Of a DNA stretch of 64,000 nucleotides, positions 1 to 13,502 are shown one piece after another. The DNA comes from Diplodia intermedia (lineage: Eukaryota > Ascomycota > Dothideomycetes > Botryosphaeriales > Botryosphaeriaceae). The notes below the pieces were generated by a model, which ran no database searches, was not told the DNA's origin, and saw nothing but the letters and a program-made list of their open reading frames with translations. How positions within the stretch are numbered: the first letter of the stretch is position 1; the number at the start of each line of letters is the position of its first letter. The stretch spans positions 186,001-250,000 of the forward strand of contig JAKEKT010000011.1 in NCBI GenBank assembly GCA_021495925.1, in the 5' to 3' direction. The translations under genes and the position numbers were made by a program.

Positions 1-1244
1 GTGGAGAGAGTTCAAGCGGTGATCAACGTTAGGCATGCATGGCCCGTGATAGAATACACTTCTCGAGTCAAGAATTTTCTCTTCATTCGACAACCGCCTA
101 AAAAAACAAAACAAAAGGAAACGGGTATAATCCTAAGTTACTCTAATAGCCGTACGCCGCTCGTCCGAGGGCTGATGCCAAGGCAATGCACAAGGCCAAA
201 TATATCGCTCAGAGGCAGCCGTGTCTCGTTAGACTGCATGCTGCTCTTGCGCGGCTCATGCTCTCTTCCATCCCGTCTCTCCAGCAGTGAGCTTTTCCGT
301 GTGTTGCTCCCGCCACGCGGGGCAGGTTTGCGTCCCTATCGTGTAACAACAGCTGTCTTCGACTATTCCTCCATTCTCGTGCATTCAGCCATCCTCTTCA
401 ACCTGATGTTAGAGCGTAAACAATGACGACTGCTCCTCCTTCCAAGCCTCCCTTTAGTGATGATGAAACCCCAAGAACGCGAGCAAACCAAAGCAGATCC
501 GTAACCCCAAAAGCCGCTCAGGAACAAAAACCGACATAGCGATCGCTATGATGCAAAACCAAAAGCAGAGAAGAATACAGTGAAAGGAAACCCGAAATGG
601 AGACTAGACAACAAACGCCGATTATGATGATGATGTACTCCTCGTGCCCTAGGGTATCCCTATGAAGTGTGCTCCGCCATCGCGTCGGTAGTGGACGAAG
701 GAGGCCGATGACGGAGTGCGACGAAGATGATGTCGTAAAGGGTAGTGGTGCAATTGATGTCTGTACAGCGAGCGGATCGAAGATTGCAGAAGTGCGGTAT
801 GGTGAATTTTGAAGCCGAAAACGATTCCAACCAAGCAAATGTGCGTGCACCGATTTAAACGCCAAAGAGCCTTTCGCTATGCACGCTTCGTAAACGCGAC
901 AGACTGGGGAGAAATATGCCGCCGTGGCCAGTAGTATAATGCTGATAGTGGGTGCGTCATCCCAGGTCCTCTATGGCGGTCGCGCTCTGTCGAGAGGGAT
1001 GGCCGGGGTGTTCGCTCAGCAATTAAGCGTCGTTTCAGCCATGTTGAAGGGTCGATAATAATGTTTGGGTGATGTTTGGATGCTCGGCCAGGCCGTCACT
1101 GAGACAGTGCCCCGATGATCCCGTGAACGATGTGATGCAAGTAACGACTTTTGCGGTGGAGCGTAGCTCGTACGTGATGGAGTTGTTGAGGTTGGTTGTA
1201 ATGCCATCTTGCATCCCAACACGGGTGGATGTCGACGGGATGGT
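1..1244. other. No recognisable gene
   Basis: Short open frames occur on both strands but none shows a family motif, a sensible intron pattern or protein-like composition. The right part is presumably the 3' untranslated and downstream region of the coiled-coil gene that ends at 1245. No tRNA-like internal promoter boxes were seen. Confidence 0.5.
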
Positions 1245-1894
1245 TTATTTGATGGGGCGGCCCTTGGAGACCTTTGCTTTCGCGGCGCCCGCGGCAGTGA
1301 GCTTGCTCGTTTGCATGAGCTCGCCAATGTAACTGTAGCCCAAGTCAGCATTGCGCGAAACAAGTATTGGGGAACTAGGGCACGACATACGACTGCAGGA
1401 AGCGGTTACCCCCTTCGAGCTTTTCGTGCTCGCAGCGCACCGACTCGACACGGTCGACGATGCTAAGGAGGCTGGCTTGGAGAGCCTTTGCTTGCCTTGA
1501 GGAGGGGCTGGTCAGTAAGGGGTAGAGGCGCACGGCGTGGTGCAACGACTCACTGTATCAGGGCCTCGCGAGCTTCCTGGCTGATCTTCTCGATCTCCTC
1601 GCTTGTCCTCCGCGGGCTCATGGTGCGGGCGTCGTTCTCGTCATACTCCTCCTCTTCCTCGCCCAGCTCGACCTGGGGGCTATCGCGCGGGATGATGATG
1701 GTGCCGGAGGACTTGCGGCTGCCCAGCTTCGGGCGGGGCAGGTGGGCGGGCTGGCCAGGGTCGTTGATCGAGGACGACGAGGAGGCAGGGCTCACGTACT
1801 CGTCGTCGACGATGGCAGAGGTACTGTGAGGGTCATTGGCGGCGGGAGGGACGGCCGCAGTAGGGGCGGCGTCGAAGTGTTGGGGCGCAGACAT
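1245..1894 (-). CDS. Short coiled-coil (SCOC/DUF2205-like) protein
   Basis: Three exons, 1894-1554, 1495-1391 and 1332-1245, give 177 aa. The first intron joins EALIQ to QAKALQASL, and the second rejoins the coil at LQS/YIGELMQTS; both use good GT-AG sites and restore one heptad-like helix. Residues 1-95 are disordered, Ser/Pro and Glu-rich (a run of acidic residues near 80). Residues about 98-160 form a single coiled coil with the pattern QQAKALQASLLSIVDRVESV followed by YIGELM, which is what I recognise from the SCOC family (small Golgi and vesicle-associated adaptors in animals). The role in fungi is not established here. The C-terminus is basic (KAKVSKGRPIK). Family assignment is by motif memory; the exon structure is read directly. 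Confidence 0.75.
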
Positions 1895-4800
1895 GGTGCG
1901 GCGCTGCGGCGGGTGTGGTGGTGGTGGTGTTGGGAGGTGAAGGCGGGTGGTGGTTGCTATGCCAAGGTGGGAGCAGCAGCAGCGTTGGGTGGGAAAGGTG
2001 AGAAGTCGATATGAAGTAGCAGCTAGCGCAGCAGTGCGGCGGGAAGGGCGTGCAGACTACCAGGCGCCGGCGCGGTAACGTGGAGCACGCAGATTTTGGT
2101 GCTTCGGAGGCTAGCGCTAGGCTGCGAGAGGAGCAGTGGACCCTGAACCTGTTTCGGGCAGCGGCAGCATGTGCGTGCTGGGTGGGTACGCTGGAGGCTG
2201 ATGGTCGGGGCGGGCGCGTGGAATGGCTGGTGAAGCGTGGAAGATGAACGATGCGGCGCCAGGCGTGGTGTTGGAGAGGTGGAGTGTAGTGCCTGCTGCA
2301 GGGCGCAGGGGACAAGGAGCGATGCTGAGGCGCCGGGACAAGAGTCGGCTGGCGGGCGGCGGGTAGCGTAGTTAGCAGCGCGGCCGGGCAGGGGGCACTG
2401 TGCAATGACGACACGTCGGAGCGATGAGTCGCGGGCGACCTTGGCGAACCAAGGGCTTGCGGCGGCGATCCGCATCCTCCTCCAGCGCGCCGCTTCACTC
2501 GCAATAATGTCGGTGGCCAGTGGGCATGCGCTTTGCATGGGCCGCCATCGTGCCGGCCGGCGATCTGGCGCGCGCGCCCGTATGAGGGCATTCGCCCGAG
2601 CATCTTGCCTCACACCCTCGACACAGTGACCGCCCTTTGCCCTCGTCCAGCTGTGACCTCATCCGCCTGCGCTCAATTTCCGCTCGGCAAAAGATAGCAA
2701 ACTCCGTCTCTCCCACGCCTGCCCAGGCACAGCAACGACGAGGTGTCGCGGTGCAGCAGGCTGGCAGGCGCCGGACTGGCTCCCAGCGACGCACCTGGCA
2801 CGCTCTGTCCCTGCTGCTGCGCCGGCCGCTTGCGAGGCAGCGTTTGGCGTGCGCCGGCGCCATTCCCAATCTCCACTCGCTACCGCTACCCGAAGCACCC
2901 TGCCTGCGAGATCCCGGCCTGCCCTACCCAGCGCTGCCACTGCTGCTGTTCCCTCCGGCCATCATGCAGATGCGACACGCGCCCGCCGTCTGCCAGCCGC
3001 GCAGCTCGTCGCGCTGATTCCCCTCCGCTGCCGCGCCCGCTGTCCCGCTGCGCGCTGCCTGCTGGCCGAGCCGCCGCCGGCGGCTGTCGTCTGTGTCTCG
3101 CGTCCGTTGCCGTCCGTTCCGCGCTCCCCGCTCAACCTATCAACCTCTGGGCCATGATTTCATGCAGGAGCCAGAGAAAAATCCCCGGTGTCAGAGCGAT
3201 GCGGCCACTGGCAGGAGCTCCGTTTCCTCTGCCTCCCGAGCGTCTGGGTCGCACACAGGTCACAAGGATACGCGGCCTCCGCCCTTGCGCACTCGCGCCC
3301 GAGAACCCCTCTCCTCTCGTCAACGCCTGCCTCGGCGGCCGCAGGGCTCGGATGGTGCCGAGCTGCCGACTCGTCGCCGTCGGAGCCATCTCCTTATCGA
3401 TACTTAGCAGAGCGACAGAAGCTTATACATATTAAGGCCAAGCTGAGGTTTACAAAAGGAGATTATGCGAGGGCGGCTGCCGGGATGCGAGGGGCGGCTG
3501 CTCCATTGCGGCTGCGCCGTGCCCTGAAGAGGCATTCCCACACGTGGCTGGGCGTGGAGGAGGCCTGACTTACTGCAAGCAGTAATTGTATAGCTGCACC
3601 TTCCATGCAGCCGCCCGCCGCCGGCCCAGCACCACCACGACCACCACTGCAGACGTCTGCTTTGCCGCTGAGTCAGCCGGCGGGGAGCCACAAATCCGCG
3701 GGCGCGGACGTGGACGTGCAATCTCGGGCCCTGGTGACGCTCCGCTGCGCGCAGAGATGGCTCCGCGCCGCCCTCTTGCGCCAGGATGAGCTGGCCAGCA
3801 GCCCGCACGCCACGACCACGGCGACTCAGCTACGGAGCCGCCGCATGTCCAGTGTCACGCCCATCGCCATCCGCAGCTTCGGCCCGGTTTGATTGCCATC
3901 AAGTGCCGGGCAGTCTGGCGAACAGCGCAGCCTGGGGGCATGGACAGGGCGGGCTTGTAGACGTGGTGCCATGACACGGCGCGCCGTGCCATGCTGCCCC
4001 CGCCCGCGCCGGCCGCTGCAGCCATCAGCCCCATGGACCAGCCAAGGACCCGTGATGATGCTCGCTTGACGCCCGCGGCCTCACTTTCAACACCGCCATT
4101 CACATCCCTCCCGACTGCTCTCTCTGCGCTGTCCACGCAAAAACGCCCCCGAGCCTCCTCCTCCCGCGCTTCGCCGCCAGCGACCTGGCGCTGGCCCGTC
4201 TCCCCGCCCCGGCTCAGGTCCTTGGGCATCGTAAGGCCCGCCGTCAGCGCGGGCGCATCGCGGCCGGCCGTCGTGCGCACACTCCACCTCGTCTTTTTTT
4301 TCGCCGGCCGGCAAGCCCGCGCGCGCACTTTGGAAGCAAAAGCTCGCGCGCGGCGGTATGGCAAGCAAGGGTGTTCCCTCTTGCCTCAACCCCAGCGGAG
4401 CCGGATACAGGGCGCTCATCATATGCCTGCACCGCCGCCTGGGCGTCCGTCACCGTCACGCGATGGCGTAGTCCCGCGCTGGTCGTCATATCCCCAGGCT
4501 TGGCCCGGGGAAGCCTTGCGACTTCGCCACTCCGTCGTAGTATTATGCGCCGTTGCTTGTGAGGCTGTGTCGGTGATACACACGTTGTAACGGCGCGCGG
4601 CGTTCGGCTAAGGGCGGTCGGCAGCGGGCGCATCCGTCGGGATACGAGTCCAGCATGAGTACATACGTACCACGCCGGCGTCATCGGTGTTTGCTTTTAC
4701 GTCGGCCGTGGGGGTTGAGGGCCAGGAGGCGCGGCGCAAGGGAAGCGAAGGCAAGGGAGCGGAGCAGCAAGACAACGTCAGTAGTCATGGAACGAACAGC

Positions 4801-7800
4801 CCATGTCCATGTCTTCTCCAATGCCGGGCGCTAGCCAGGACCGCAATGTAGCAAAGTGCGCAGCGCTGGCCCAACGCCATGGCCAGCGACACCGTCGACG
4901 ACGGAGAACATGTACTGATGACGACGGGTGCGTTGATGCCGAAGAGCTCACGAGACCAGGCAAAGTTTTTGCCAACAAGCTGCGCTGCGTCCGTGAATCG
5001 CCCATAGCAAATTGGCCGGTACCCGCTGGTCAGCGCTGTTGTTGCAGATCTGCAGGTCGTGCCTGCGGCTGGTCTAGTCAGGGACCGCACCTGCTTCAGC
5101 GTCACACCGTCTTGGTCCGTCGTCAAACAGGCAATAGATGGGCGGAGCAGCGCAAGCATGCGGGATCCTTGCGCCGCCTGCGTGGTGGTCCATTGGCAAA
5201 GGACGTGTGAGATCTCGCTCTGACAGCAACCCTCACTGAAGGCCTCGCAGCCTCAACAAGCTATTGAAATGGAATCCTCGCTTCTCTCAGCCGGCCGCCG
5301 GCCTGGCGGTTCTGATACCGCCTTGGTAGAGCCGCTAGCTGTCGGGTGCCGTGCCCCGGCGCCCAGCTACGCGCAGAGTCAGTACTCATGCGAGTGAATT
5401 TTCCTCTCTTCACCAGAAACACGGAGGGGACAGAGTTGTCACAGCGTTGCTGATGCTCATCAGCGCCCATCATCATCACACTGCTCACCGCTATGTCAAA
5501 GTGCCGCCATCCTATCCTCTTCGAGCCTGGTGAGCGGAAACCACCGCGTCTTCTGCTGGGCTTCCGCAGCCCCGTAGGGCAAAGCAAGTAGATCCAAAAC
5601 GATCCGGCAAATCCCATGCTATCACACAGTCGAAACACCCCCACTGTCGACCGGCGACAGAAGAAAAAGTCCTTCCAGAAGCAACAAATTAAACCTTCGC
5701 CCGACCTCGGACTGCCCGTGTGCCCCTCTCGCACCATGCTCTTACCCTCAGACCAACGCAGAGAGTGCCGTTCACCGAGGATCCTCACGGCCCCGTAGCC
5801 CACCTTGCTTACCACGTGGAAAAGAGAGCAGCTCATGCGCCGGCTTCGACTGCCACACGCGAGATGGGCGGCACGGGAAGTCAGCGCCGCAACCGCCGCC
5901 AGCCGCGCTCAAAGTCTTTCACTCTGCGGGGCCCAGCGAATGCAGAAGCCGGGCCGCAATCACGGAGTCCCAAGGAAGCGGAAGAAATGTAAGCGACCTG
6001 CCCGATCGGACGGTGCCCGGTTCTCCTCTGTCCACGCATCTCTTTCTGCAAGCCATGCAAGGAGCGTCCGACCACGTGGATTTCCAAAGCCCCCTGTGCC
6101 TCGATATCTTGCCACGCCCCGAATTACTCCGGAACTCCGGTATAGCAGGACGAGTTATGGTTGGACCCCGCTGTTCAGCTTCAGAGCGTCACAACGAAAG
6201 GTGACCACAAGGGGCTTTGGGGGCTGAAGCGGGCTCCAAACGCGGCAGCCTCGCTTGCGAGGGTGTGAATTCAATCTGCATTGATGCTCCGGCTCGCTGC
6301 GCAGACAGATTGGTTCCGCGGTATGTAGCCTACATCTGAATCTGATGTCTTTCGGGCATGACACAGCAAGTGGAGCGAAGAGGTGGAACGCCGCGGAAAG
6401 GACGAGACACAGGTAGTGGAGCTAAAGGGTCATCGACTCGGTTCTGGGCTCTCAGCCTAGTCTAGCTCAGCCTAACGTGAGAGCGGACAACTGATGCAAA
6501 ACAGACTGGCTTACAATAGCACAGCCTTTTCACGCCTTGTCACAAGGCACAGGAACTTACCGCCCAAATTTCTATCATCTGAAGGCTGCTCTCATCGTCG
6601 TGTCCTTGACAGTTCCTCTAGGAAGGAGCGAAAGTAGACTTCCCCATCCGTTAGCGGACAGTTGACTCTATTGTAGTTGCTTGTTGTTTCCACCAACCGG
6701 TCTCTTGGGACTTGTGGAAGGGCAATGAACTCCTCTGTCTTCAGCCTAATGTACAATACGAAGGCTAATAAACCCCACTCGAGGCGGAAAAAAAAAGAAT
6801 AACATATTCTGACACCCCTCCAAATGGCACAGATCCCCCTTGGACGGTCATTTGCGACCCGTCATCCGGGTCCTCGGTGGAAGAAGCAACGACCAACTGT
6901 ACTTTCGTGCACATGCAGGATCCCAAGCCACTAGAATATTCGAAGACACAAACCTTCGATATTGGGGCCATGGACAGTCTTCGAGATCGACGCATTTGAC
7001 CCATCCACGGAACGGCCGGAGAAGCGAAGAGGAATGTCCATCTGGATTCTGTCTACAAACATGGCAAAATGCTCGATCTAACGCCTTGTGCGTCACTCTT
7101 TGGCACATTACCCTAAACAAATGCGCTTCCACGCAAACACCCTTCTCCTTTCCTCGTCGGACTTACTCGACATAGTAAATGGATATGACGCTACATCTTG
7201 AGGTTGCTCACAAGACCAGTGACAGGGCAGTCAGGCATGACACGAGCAAGGGTTGACACGGGTTGGTCCGTCCGGACAGCGCGCTCGCGGAACAGGACGA
7301 TGCGAACCCGATACATACCGATAGTACATCCACAATGTGCGGCCCTGCGCCAGGACCACCATCACGAGTAGGGGGGGCCAGGCCACATCGCGGGAAGGCC
7401 CTCTTTTTTTTACGGCCCGGGGAAGCGGAAAGCGGACAGGGGCGAAGGAAAGACGTGGTAGTAGCGCAGGTCGGTTCGTCAAAGTGGACAAGGGTGGATG
7501 GGGATCACTCAGTAAGTAAGAGAAGAAATCATTTGACATAGATCTTCCTAAGCGCGCCCTTCGAGAAATTTGATGGAGACCAGTGCGCTCCTTCGTATAG
7601 CTGGATCATTTTCCGTTTCCTATCCGAGATCAGCTCGGGAAAGTCAGGGAGAGTAAGAAAAGGCGAAGGAACAATCGAAGAACAGAAAAATCTAGGAGCA
7701 AGCTGAGGATCCGTCCGTGGGAACCGGTGGCTAAAAGATCTCCCAGCAGGAAAAGATAGAAAGCCATCATGCCTTACCCCAATCGAATCTCTCTTCGCGA

Positions 7801-9158
7801 AGGAGAAAGATCAATTACGTCCGCCTTACCTTTTTTCCCACGCCCACGGTCCATGCCCAAACCGCGATCCGCGCTCTGGCCTTCCTTCTCACACACGGAC
7901 ACACCTGCTAACCCTTCCTCCCCCTCTCCCTGCCTCCTTGGCCGACGCAACCAAGTCACCTGCTGCTGTCCCCCTCCCTGATCTGCAGCTTCAGATCTGT
8001 TTCATGTTCAGCCTCACGTCCGAGGCGAACATGCTTACCGCCTCGTGTCCCCCTTCATGTTTATTCCCTTTCCCTTCACCACCTGCTTGGGCATTGTTGT
8101 TGGGCATCGACCGTCAGTAGTAGTGACCTAGACTTCCTGGGCGTCCCTCACAAAAACGATGATAGAATCTCTCTCTCACCCTCTTTCGGGTCCCGAGCAC
8201 TTCGATGTCACCCTTTTCCCCATATCTCGAAGAAATGGCAGAAATGACGTTGACGGCCATCAACCCCCCACCCCGAAGCTATAGGGCGACGGAAGGGGAG
8301 ATGGGTAGTGCGAAGAGAAAAAAGATCGTCTTCCGGCGGAGCACACATCACTTTCCAAACCGATGACGCTACCAGCCCCCGTCCTCATCCGGACCTGCTA
8401 TACCCCATCATCGTCATATGCTGTTGCAATCATTCGTTTCTGCTTATCACCAATATATTGCCTCCCCGCCATATCGAATGCGTGGTGCAGATCTGGGGAG
8501 GATCAAGATCGTACATTCCACGCCCGACCCCCAGAGATGGTCTCCGTCCCAAGGCGAACATACACTGCACTGAAGAAGGGACGCCGAAGCCTTATGCATC
8601 TTACCTCACTCGCACAGGTACGACCCACTCAAGGCGTATATGTTACTGATATTGAAGCTTCCATTCTTCTGTGGTTCTAGATTGAGCTTTCAAGGATACG
8701 CCTCCCGCCCTCTACCGTAATCGCGCAGCTATGAACTGAAAAGAGAGAAGTGTATATGCCAGAAAGCGCAAAACACAAGTCGCAGTCCGAAACAAAGCAT
8801 CTTTCTTGATAGGGATTTTTTTTTTTGATTATAATCCTTAGTTCTTTGGCATTTGATTTCATGAAAAAGGTCTAAGACCATACAGAGAGCAGGGGCGTGC
8901 TATCGTAATGTGGACGACAAAGGGGGATTGAGGGCCATAGGGTAAAAAAGGGGAAAGGGAGACCGGGGGTTATCGCAAAGTTCTAGGGTTTAAGCAAAAA
9001 TTGAACGGAATCTTTAGAAGCAAAGAAAGACCGATACAGCCCCACTTTGCCGACCCAAGGAAACCCTTGTGTGGCTGAATTTTTTTGATCCTCGTCCAAT
9101 GGAATGCCAACTAAGAAACCCCATCACACCAGTCACCGGAACGTGACATCACAAACGT
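1895..9158. other. Seven-kilobase stretch without a recognised gene
   Basis: About 2.0-4.6 kb is strongly GC-rich and full of overlapping open frames in several phases (the longest, 256 codons on the minus strand, overlaps the start of the coiled-coil gene); their translations are Arg/Pro/Ala-rich with no family motif, as expected of random GC-rich DNA. Composition becomes more balanced after about 5.2 kb. A run of 11 T lies at 8816-8826. The last few hundred bases are probably the 3' untranslated region of the 14-3-3 gene. A noncoding RNA or a diverged gene cannot be excluded. Confidence 0.45.
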
Positions 9159-10177
<1,019 letters not shown>

Positions 10178-12273
10178 GGTGGCGTGGAATGTGTGGTCTG
10201 TGGGTCGCGAAGGTCAGCGTCAGCTCCAAATGCGAAGTGCGAGTGTGCGTGGTGATGACGGATGTGATGCGCAGCCGTCGTTGGCGCCGGAGTTCGGAGG
10301 AAGGTATGAACGACGCAGATAGCGGGGCAGAGTGACCGGCGCGTCGCGCCCAACACCGCCTGACCGAGAGGATGCGCGTGCGCCCCCTGTGGCTGCGGCT
10401 GCGGGTGGGCAAAGAACCGGAGTGATGGCAGGAGCGAATGGCGCCGTTGGGATAGGCGCAGAGTGTCGCGGTGAAGGGGTGCAGTTGTAAGGAGTCAGGA
10501 CGTCAGGGTGGGGCAGCGGCGGCGCGCAATGCTTTGGCTTGTCCTGCGGCCCTCTGCAGCGCAGCGGCGGACGTCGCACCCGCGCCGAGGTTGCGAGCGC
10601 TGGGCGGCGCCGCGTGTAGCAAGTTGCCGGCGGAGCGCTGGACGGGCAGGCCCAAGGAGGCTGGAGGAATGATGAAAGAACGGGTTTGTCTCTCACCTTT
10701 GAAGCCTGTGGCAGAGATCGACGAAGCAGTAAGTAGAGGCGGGGTTTGCGAAATGGGACGCTGAAGATATCAAGCCTGCGGCGACGTGGACGTGAGGGGA
10801 TGAACTCGGGAGAGGATGTGGTGTTTGTTGTTGACGTGCGATCAGTCAGTAGGAAGCCAAGAGAAGGCGGCCTTAGCCGTATTTAGCGAGAGCAACGGGG
10901 CAATTACGGCCACCGCCTGGGCCGGCAGGAGCGAATGATACAGAACAAAACACGCCAGCACACTCGCACCACGCCGCGCCCGTGACTCATTGCCAGCGTG
11001 CGCCCGCCTGGACGCCGTTGGGCGCCCGCGCAGCTGTCGCAATTTCCAGAAGCCTGCTGCTGGCGGGGCGGCGGCCCATTGCGCGTCAAGGCTGAGAGGT
11101 AAGGCGAGAACGCAGGTCCAATCCGTCCAGGCTTGCCCGTATCTTTGGCCTCCCTGCGTGCATCAAACGGCTTACGAAGCCAGTATTGCAACATATGGGG
11201 GGATGGGATTCTTGTCCAGATGGTTCCATCAACACCGGTCGAGCAATCCTGTCGAAACCGACGCTTTCACTCGTGGTTTGCGCCGTTGGTGCCCTGATGG
11301 CGCCGGAACTCAGCATCAAAACCGTTCCACTCTGGTGCCTCAGGGGCGGAGTAGCGCTGTCACGTGCAGTTCTATAATATAGTCTGCCATAGGGGTGCGT
11401 CTCGCCGATAAGGAGAAGCCCGATCGCTGGATGGTCGCAAACAGTGGCATGTGTGATTTTTGTCGCCGCTCCTTGTGACGGCGCCCCTGGCTGGGTCTGG
11501 CTGGCACCTGGGCAGCAATTTTGCGATTTCGCGCTTTCGGGGCTGTGCCAGCACAACCCCGGCCGGCGTGGTGGCGCGCGCCTGATTGGTTCTCCCGTCG
11601 GTAGGTCGATAAATGACCAGTCCTGAAGCATGGAACCGCACACCTTTCCCGAGGCCTCTGGGCGGTGGCAGCGTCATCGCAGCAGCTGGTGCCATCAGGT
11701 CAGGCTCGACACCCCGCACGAGATTGGCTCAGCCGCGGCTTAACAGGCAATTGGAGCTCTTTTCCAGCTCACTCAAGGCATTTTTCGTTCCATGACTACC
11801 GCATAGTAATAGCACAACCTCGTAGGCTTGCCGTGTTTCACCATTATGCAAGTTGTCATCGTACGCAAGCGTTTATTACTGCTGCCGCTACCCTGCCCGC
11901 ACCATCACTCCAGCCGACCAATTCCTGTGTAGACACCGGCGGTTGCTGCTACGCCTCGTGAACAAATCGAAAATCACGCTTTCAGCCTGGATCATGCCAC
12001 CAGGCCACCCTCGCCATCGCTCTTCCCCGGATATCTCCTCACGTCTCCGTATGGAGAAGGTTCTGCACGTGACCATGCGCCCCGACTAACGTCATTGGAA
12101 GGTGGCCTGAGCGTACGGCAGGCTGGCAGCCGCTGCAGCTCGATCAAGCTCTTGACTTCGCTTCGCCGCCAAACCAACATCCATCCCGTCGCATCACCTT
12201 CGACCGCAAGACGTGAGTCTCCCAACCTCTACGAAACCCACGGCAGCCAGCTGATAGAAGCGCAGCGATCACA
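10178..12273. other. Intergenic region between divergent 14-3-3 and INH1 genes
   Basis: No coding frame has family motifs. The sequence next to 10177 is GC-rich and likely holds the 14-3-3 promoter and leader, and the part before 12274 the leader of the ATPase inhibitor gene. Nothing else recognised. Confidence 0.5.
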
Positions 12274-12775
12274 ATGCTTCGCACTACCATTACCCGCGCT
12301 CTCCGCACCCCCGCGGCTGCCCGTCCGTTCAGCACCTCCATCCGCGCCATGGCTGCTGGTGACACCGGCAGTATCCGCAGCGGCGGCGAGAAGGCTGCGT
12401 GAGTTCTTCAATGTCACCCAGCCATAGCCTTGATGTGAAGACTGACAACCTACCCATTGCAGCGACGCTTGGAACAAACGCGAGGCCGCCAACGAGGAGC
12501 TCTACATCCGCTCGGAGGAGAAGAGAAAGTAAGCCCGGCTTCGTCCAACAATCACTTTCGCAGGCACGTCAGCAACTGATTGACAAAACTTTCCACGTTG
12601 CAGGCTGCTGGCGCTGAAGGAGAAGCTCAAGAAGCAGAGGGAGCACCTCGACGAGCTGGAAAGACACATGTTCGTATTCTCTCGCAGCCCCACCCACTTC
12701 TATTTTCATGGAAGCTGACTTTCCGCGTCCACCAGCGAGGACCTTACGAAGGGCCAGGGTGGTGAGCAAAACTAA
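12274..12775 (+). CDS. INH1: Mitochondrial F1-ATPase inhibitor (IF1 family)
   Basis: Four small exons (12274-12398, 12463-12528, 12604-12669, 12736-12775) give 98 aa. Residues 1-28 are an Arg/Thr/Ala-rich matrix-targeting sequence (MLRTTITRALRTPAAARPFS). The mature part has GDTGSIRSGGEKAADAWNKREAANEELYIR, the inhibitory segment of IF1 proteins, then a charged helix KLLALKEKLKKQREHLDELERHIEDL that forms the coiled coil. IF1 blocks ATP hydrolysis by the F1F0 ATP synthase when the membrane potential falls. Both the targeting signal and the inhibitory core are intact. Every splice junction is canonical and the stop follows GQGGEQN. Confidence 0.93.
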
Positions 12776-13502
12776 AGCGGCCCCCCAACACATGTTTTGC
12801 AGCAGACAGATTGACACGCCATTCATGGTTAGCTTAGGACACTGAAAGTTATGGATGAAGGACAGGGTTGTTGGAGTCAATTGAACTCCTCCCACCTGTA
12901 AAGCACTCTAGCAGCATTTAACCGTCTTCAAAGCGAAGATTGCTTTGACTTGGACTTCCTGACACCCTGTGTTATTTTCCCCGCACTCCTGCCACGCGAT
13001 TGTTTGTTAGGAAGGATTCAGAATTCGGATAAGCGAACGCTCATCCGAAAAGCTCCGATCCTCATCCAGTGCCTTCCATATCTTTCCGACGTGCAGCCAA
13101 ACGTCTACATTTCGCTTGACAGCTTCCCCTGCTTTGGCATTGGGTTCCACATAATCCGCTTACGCGTTCGGGAGCCTTGCGTCGTTGTAACCGGTCGCTT
13201 AGGAGTTCTCAACTTCGGACTGAAAGCTTGCGGAGAAACAAGCCGCAGTCAAGAGTGACTGATCGTGTCTGTGCGTCAACATTTCACATCAGGCAGTTGT
13301 CTCTTTGGCAAAAGTTGCATGCCTCATCGGTTCGACGATGCAGCGGGACTTCTCGTCCACGCCTCAAATTCGCCCCTTGCGTCCCATGTCTCTTTCATGA
13401 ACGACTAAAGGAGATTTGTACAGCAAGGAAACTAAGGGGCTAAGTTTACACACGTCCTCTCTTCTATATCCGCTAGCATAGGGTACAGTATCATTTAACC
13501 AT
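12776..13502. other. Gap between convergent INH1 and MAS1 genes
   Basis: Both flanking genes end here, so this is 3' untranslated and spacer sequence. The plus-strand open frames of about 90-100 codons lack motifs. Confidence 0.5.

Noticed and set aside
1833..2603. 256-codon minus-strand frame upstream of the coiled-coil gene
   Set aside because: Pro/Arg/Ser/His-rich low-complexity translation, two other long frames overlap it on the same strand, and no splice pattern or family motif supports it.
2743..3435. 230-codon plus-strand frame
   Set aside because: Arg/Pro/Cys/Ala composition typical of random GC-rich DNA, with competing frames of similar length on both strands.
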